Source: an uncultured Oscillospiraceae bacterium
GTDB taxonomy: Bacteria; Bacillota; Clostridia; Oscillospirales; Ruminococcaceae
Length of the DNA stretch: 64,000 bases
Direction of reading: 5' to 3'
Assembly: GCA_900539695.1 (NCBI GenBank)
Contig: UQDG01000008.1
Location: 1 to 64,000, forward strand
The position numbers and the translations under genes are program-made. Of this stretch, positions 60,329 through 64,000 are shown one piece after another. Position 1 is the stretch's first letter; each line of letters starts with the position of its first letter. Below the pieces are notes generated by a model. It ran no database searches. It worked only from the letters and a program-made list of their open reading frames with translations, and had not been told where the DNA came from.

Positions 60329-62211
60329 TGCTTATCGGTATCGCGTATCTGGCGCTGTTTTTGGCCGCCGGGCTGCTGCTGGCACGGTGGGCCGTGCCAG
60401 ACGGCTCCCTTGCCGTGGCGGTCCCGCTAGGGTGCGGGTTTTGTGTTTCGTTGCTGGCGGCGCTGCCCGCCGGGTTCGCGCTGGTGTGCGGCTTCACGCT
60501 GCGGGCCGTCTGGCTTGCGGCTGCCGGGGCCGCCCTGCTTTGCGCGGTATTGATTTTTGCCGGGCGCGGACATATCCGTTTTGCTAGGGACCCCGACCGC
60601 GGCGCGATGTGGCTCTGCCTGCTGCCGGTGCTGGCCGTGACGCTGTACCTGCTGCACACCCATGTGCTGCACAAGGTAAACGGCACGCTGCACACCGGTC
60701 AGAGCTGCTACGGCGACATGCCGATGCACCTGGGGTTCATCGAGTACATTGCCCAGAGCGGCCAGTTCCCACCCCGGTATCCCCTGCTGGCCGGGGCGCA
60801 CCGGTTCGGCTACCCGTTTTTGTGCGAGACCGTGTCCAGCGTGTTCCGTCTGCTGGGGGCCGGGCGGCGGGCGGCGTATCTGCTGCCGATGGTGCCCGCC
60901 TTTGTCAGCGTATACGGCATGTTCTGGCAGTTGGCGCGGCGGATGCTGGGCAGCGCGGGCAAAGCGTGTCTGGCGTTTTATCTGTTTTTCATGGGCAGCG
61001 GGTTCGGTTTTGCCTACTTTTTAAAAGATGCCGCGACGTTTAAAGGTATCTTTACCGGGTTTTACACTACGCCCACCAACTATACGACGAAAAATATCGT
61101 GTGGGTCAACCCTATCGTGGATCTGCTGATCCCCCAGCGGGCCACGCTGTTTGGATGGTGCGTGCTGTTTGCGGCGCTGTACCTGCTGTGGCGATTCGCG
61201 TTTGAGGGTGGGTCACATCTTTGGCTGCCGCTGGCGGTGCTGGTATTGCCTCTGCCCCTTTTGCAGACCCACAGTGCGCTGGCGCTGGTGTTCCTCTGTT
61301 TGGCGGGCGGACTGTACACGCTGACCCGCCGCTCCCGCACGGCCAAAAATTTGCTGCCCTGGCTGGGACTGGCGGCGGTGTGCGGCGTGTGCTGGCTGGC
61401 CGAGATGTCCGGCACGGTGCTGGCCCAAAGCCTGGACGGCACCAACATGCTGCGGCTGCACTTCAACTGGGTCAACGGCAACGGCGACGGCACGCTGAAA
61501 GACCCGTGGCTGTGGTTTTACGTAAAAAATATCGGCCTGGTGTTTCTGCTCATCCTGCCGGCTGTGCGCCATGCCGGCACCCGCCAGCGCTGGCTGTTTG
61601 GCGGCGGTGCGGCGCTTTGGCTGCTGGCAGAGTTTGTGGTGTTCCAGCCCAACAACTACGATAATAACAAGCTGCTGTTTATTACCCACGCCCTTGGCTG
61701 TATGCTGGCAGCGCAATTGCTGGCGGATTGGGCCAAACGGCTGCGCCCCCCTGCCCTGCGGGCGGCGGTGATCGCGGTTTGCTGTTTTGTGGGCATGTTC
61801 GGCAGCGTGCTGACCGTGGGACGGGAGCTGGTGAGCGACTACCAGCAGTGGGACGCCTCTGACATTGCGTTAGCCGACTATATCAGCAAAAACGCCGAAA
61901 GCGACGCACTGTTTTTGACCAGTGACAGCCACCTGACTCCGGTGTTCGCCCTGGCCGGGCGGCGCATTGTCTGTGGTTCGTCCAGCTGGGTGTATTTCCA
62001 CGGCATGGACTACGGGGCTGAGTATGCGGCCATGCAGGCTTTGTATGAGACCCCGGATGAGGATACTTTGCAGACCTGGGGCGTGGATTACGTGGTATTT
62101 GACGGCTCTGCCCTGGCCCGGTTTGACACTGATGAAGATTGGTATGCGGAGCGGTTCCCGGTGTGGTACGAGGATACGGGATGCAGAATTTATAAAACAG
62201 CCGCGCCCTAA
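60328..62211 (+). CDS. Polytopic membrane protein, GT-C glycosyltransferase-like
   Basis: This 627-residue protein has about 12 membrane helices and a soluble C-terminal domain (about residues 500-627). The first large loop holds YGDMPMHLGFIEYIAQSG, an acidic motif placed like the catalytic aspartate of GT-C (PMT/ArnT-type) enzymes that use polyprenyl-phosphate sugars. The C-terminal part (TSDSHLTPVFALAGRRIVCG) resembles the ends of such proteins. ATG at 60328 follows GGAGG; it overlaps the radical SAM stop. The assignment rests on topology and motif position and is moderate. Confidence 0.75.
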   Translation: MLIGIAYLALFLAAGLLLARWAVPDGSLAVAVPLGCGFCVSLLAALPAGFALVCGFTLRAVWLAAAGAALLCAVLIFAGRGHIRFARDPDRGAMWLCLLPVLAVTLYLLHTHVLHKVNGTLHTGQSCYGDMPMHLGFIEYIAQSGQFPPRYPLLAGAHRFGYPFLCETVSSVFRLLGAGRRAAYLLPMVPAFVSVYGMFWQLARRMLGSAGKACLAFYLFFMGSGFGFAYFLKDAATFKGIFTGFYTTPTNYTTKNIVWVNPIVDLLIPQRATLFGWCVLFAALYLLWRFAFEGGSHLWLPLAVLVLPLPLLQTHSALALVFLCLAGGLYTLTRRSRTAKNLLPWLGLAAVCGVCWLAEMSGTVLAQSLDGTNMLRLHFNWVNGNGDGTLKDPWLWFYVKNIGLVFLLILPAVRHAGTRQRWLFGGGAALWLLAEFVVFQPNNYDNNKLLFITHALGCMLAAQLLADWAKRLRPPALRAAVIAVCCFVGMFGSVLTVGRELVSDYQQWDASDIALADYISKNAESDALFLTSDSHLTPVFALAGRRIVCGSSSWVYFHGMDYGAEYAAMQALYETPDEDTLQTWGVDYVVFDGSALARFDTDEDWYAERFPVWYEDTGCRIYKTAAP

Positions 62212-62250
62212 AGCCTCCCTCTTGGAGAGGGGCCAACACAAAGATTAACA

Positions 62251-62290
62251 GCTGGCACCCATCTGAATAGGTGCCAGCCGTTTTGTTTTT
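62251..62290 (+). terminator. Terminator of the radical SAM-GT-C operon
   Basis: GCTGGCACC pairs with GGTGCCAGC and is followed by CGTTTTGTTTTT. The second MITE begins at the end of this T run. Confidence 0.88.
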
Positions 62291-62464
62291 AGGCAACACC
62301 GCACAATTCCCGCCTGACGGCTTAAGCACCGCTCCGGCGGCTGCGGCACGGCATCTGCGTTGCCAAAATGCTCGATAATACACAAAGTATTATCTGCGCT
62401 TTTGGCTTAGCAGCTGCCGCACCTCGCTCGCCGTATCGGCACTTAGAATTATGCGGTATTGCCT
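62291..62464. mobile_element. MITE-like element, copy 2
   Basis: This 174-nt copy has the same orientation and the same ends as the element at 48358-48531 and differs from it at two positions. It fits exactly between the terminator T run and the stop codon of the minus-strand NYN gene. No target duplication could be assigned with confidence. Confidence 0.85.
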
Positions 62465-63283
62465 TTATTTACTTTTCCTTGTCGTCCGCCGTTTGGTGGT
62501 CGTTTTCCGTGCCGCTTTTTTCGGCGCGGGGGCCGGGCGCATGTGGACGAACTGGATCGGATTGCCATTGGCCAAAATGCGCTCTTCCACTTCCAGTTCC
62601 GGCAGGGATGCCAGGAACTTGTTCAGGCTCTTGGAGCCGAAGTTGCGCACATCAAAGTCCGGGTAACGCTTGATGAGCTGGTCGCCCACGCGGGAGGTGC
62701 GCACCCAACCGGTGCCGTCGTCCATCTCATCGATCATGCCGTCGATGATGCGGCCGATGGATTCGCGGTTGATGGCGGTATCGTCCCCTGCGGCGGCGCG
62801 GGCACCGGCTTCGGCGGCAGGCACCGCCGGGGCGCTGTCGGCCTCACCATGGTCCAGGATCAGGTCCAGATACTTGAACTGATCGCAGGCTTTGACAAAG
62901 GGACCGAGAGCCTTGCTCTCGCCCATGCCGATGACCAGCTTGCCGGCCTCCCGCAGACGGGCGGCCAGGCGGGTGAAGTCACTGTCCGAGGACACGATGC
63001 AGAACCCATCCAGGTTGCCGCTGTACAAAAGGTCCATAGCATCGATGATCATGGCCGAGTCGGTGGCGTTTTTGCCGGTGGTGTAGCTGTACTGCTGGAT
63101 GGGGATGATGGAGTTGTTCAGCAAAGCATCTTTCCAGCTTTTCAGCCGCACGTCCGACCAGTCGCCATAGATGCGCTTGCAGGCAGCCACGCCAAAGGAC
63201 GCTGCTTCGTCCAAAATCACCTTTACATATTTTGGCGAGATGTTGTCCGCGTCAATGAGAATCGCAAGTTTCAGGTCCTGCAT
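62465..63283 (-). CDS. NYN domain protein (PIN-like nuclease) with OST-HTH/LOTUS-like C-terminus
   Basis: This 272-residue protein has an N-terminal NYN domain (residues 1-150): AILIDADNISPKYVKVILDE, YSYTTGKNATDSAMIIDAMD and CIVSSDSDFTRLA, with the acidic residues of a LabA/PIN-like RNase site. A helical winged segment (about 175-250; GWVRTSRVGDQLIKRYPDFD, GSKSLNKFL) resembles OST-HTH/LOTUS. A basic KKAARKTTTKRR tail follows. ATG at 63283 follows AGAAGAGG; a TTG further up overlaps the preceding gene. It lies 4 nt after the methyltransferase stop, suggesting joint action on RNA. Its stop codon abuts the MITE. Confidence 0.9.
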   Translation of the reverse strand: MQDLKLAILIDADNISPKYVKVILDEAASFGVAACKRIYGDWSDVRLKSWKDALLNNSIIPIQQYSYTTGKNATDSAMIIDAMDLLYSGNLDGFCIVSSDSDFTRLAARLREAGKLVIGMGESKALGPFVKACDQFKYLDLILDHGEADSAPAVPAAEAGARAAAGDDTAINRESIGRIIDGMIDEMDDGTGWVRTSRVGDQLIKRYPDFDVRNFGSKSLNKFLASLPELEVEERILANGNPIQFVHMRPAPAPKKAARKTTTKRRTTRKSK

Positions 63284-63287
63284 AGGC

Positions 63288-64000
63288 TTACCTCTTCTCG
63301 CGCTTGGGCTGCTCAAAGTACATATACAACTGGCACGGGATCATGCCGTTGTAAATTTTGCGGCGACGGGCGGCCTTTTTGCCAAAATGCTGCTCAAAGT
63401 CAGCATCGGCGGTGATGGCATACAACCCCTGCGCCGGGTGGCGCTGCCAGACCTGGCCCAGCGTTTTGGCCAGGGCGGCGGCTTCGCCCGCGTCGCCCAG
63501 GCGCTCGCCATAGGGCGGGTTGGTCAGCACGGTGGCGGCGTCGGCAGCGGTAAAGTCCTTGACGTCGGCCACCTCAAAGCGGCAGCGCTCCCCCACGCCG
63601 GCCAGCTTGGCGTTAGCGTTAGCCAGGGCCACAGCGGCGGGGTCGATGTCGTAGCCGATGCCCTCAAAGGCGGCATCGGTGCGCACCTCGGACAGAGCTT
63701 TCTGGCGCTGCTCGGCCCAAATAGACGCGGGCACAAAGTCGAAATGCTCGGCGGCAAAGCGGCGGCGCAGGCCGGGGGCCAGGTTCAGCGCTTTCTGGGC
63801 AGACTCGATGACCAGCGTGCCGGAGCCGCAGAACGGGTCCTGCACCAGACTGTCGCGGCGCACGCGGCCCAGGTCGGCAATGGCAGCGGCCAGCGTCTCC
63901 TTGATGGGGGCCAGCGTGGCGTTTTTGCGGTAGCCGCGCTTGTGCAGGCCGTCGCCGGAGGTATCGAGGTAGATCTCCACGGTATCCTTGCGCAGGGCAA
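63288..64000 (-). CDS. Class I SAM-dependent RNA methyltransferase, RlmL/YpsC type (partial, N-terminus off the right edge)
   Basis: The visible 237 codons (stop at 63288) are the C-terminal catalytic part of a THUMP-containing RNA guanine-N2 methyltransferase. The family block VEIYLDTSGDGLHKRGYR lies at the edge, then SAM motif I QDPFCGSGTLVIE, GYDIDPAAVALANANA and the catalytic LTNPPYGERLG. It ends NGMIPCQLYMYFEQPKREKR. The N-terminal THUMP region is outside the window. It precedes the NYN gene by 4 nt. Confidence 0.92.
   Translation of the reverse strand, partial: ALRKDTVEIYLDTSGDGLHKRGYRKNATLAPIKETLAAAIADLGRVRRDSLVQDPFCGSGTLVIESAQKALNLAPGLRRRFAAEHFDFVPASIWAEQRQKALSEVRTDAAFEGIGYDIDPAAVALANANAKLAGVGERCRFEVADVKDFTAADAATVLTNPPYGERLGDAGEAAALAKTLGQVWQRHPAQGLYAITADADFEQHFGKKAARRRKIYNGMIPCQLYMYFEQPKREKR

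Overview
The window (about 64 kb, G+C-rich) reads as a chromosomal segment from a gut Clostridia of the Oscillospiraceae/Ruminococcaceae type; a Faecalibacterium/Gemmiger/Subdoligranulum-like organism is my inference. Supporting signs are Firmicutes-type regulation (LicT antiterminator with its RNA target, TipAS-type MerR regulator, CIRCE-like site), a Nup-type nucleoside ABC importer, consensus sigma-A promoters, and many short palindromic intergenic repeats. No rRNA, tRNA, CRISPR array, phage or transposase gene was seen. The window is cut inside rpoB on the left and inside an RNA methyltransferase gene on the right.

Layout. 1-4.8 kb: rpoB (minus, 3' end missing) with its own promoter and a long leader, then a sodium-dependent transporter. 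4.9-9.8 kb: a MerR/TipAS regulator and a complete beta-glucoside operon (licT, EIIBC, 6-phospho-beta-glucosidase) controlled by a RAT/terminator switch. 9.8-13.9 kb: dgt-dnaG-rpoD on the minus strand. 14.2-18.5 kb: a YigZ/IMPACT protein, rpmE, a lipoprotein and phosphoglucomutase. 18.5-22.1 kb: a repeat-filled intergenic region with a cluster of AAGTGGT motifs, then a hybrid sensor kinase gene preceded by a promoter, a cyclic-di-GMP-I riboswitch and a terminator. 22.2-26.0 kb: YifB, a glycosyltransferase and NagZ. 26.1-30.4 kb: a four-gene Gld-like ABC system. 30.5-36 kb: asnB, coaBC and coaX with overlapping divergent promoters, and galK divergent from an AraC regulator.

36-44 kb: rlmD, a visibly A+T-rich secreted or membrane protein gene, a cluster encoding a zinc-ribbon membrane protein, a DUF5685-like protein and a J-domain protein, then a cysteine-cluster protein, a D-2-hydroxyacid dehydrogenase and an esterase. 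44-51.4 kb: htpG with a CIRCE-like operator, then a two-component system divergent from a lantibiotic-type ABC exporter. The exporter promoter carries four 11-bp direct repeats, and a 174-bp MITE-like element sits between that promoter and the first gene. 51.6-59.3 kb: nucleoside uptake and salvage (ABC importer, two BMP lipoproteins, cytidine deaminase, purine nucleoside phosphorylase). 59.4-64 kb: a PflX-like radical SAM protein overlapping a polytopic GT-C-like protein, a second MITE copy, a NYN-domain protein and the methyltransferase.

Most worth following up are the riboswitch-controlled sensor kinase, the MITE inside the leader of the two-component-regulated exporter, the AAGTGGT motif cluster, the A+T-rich gene at 38.5 kb, and the DUF5685/J-domain cluster.
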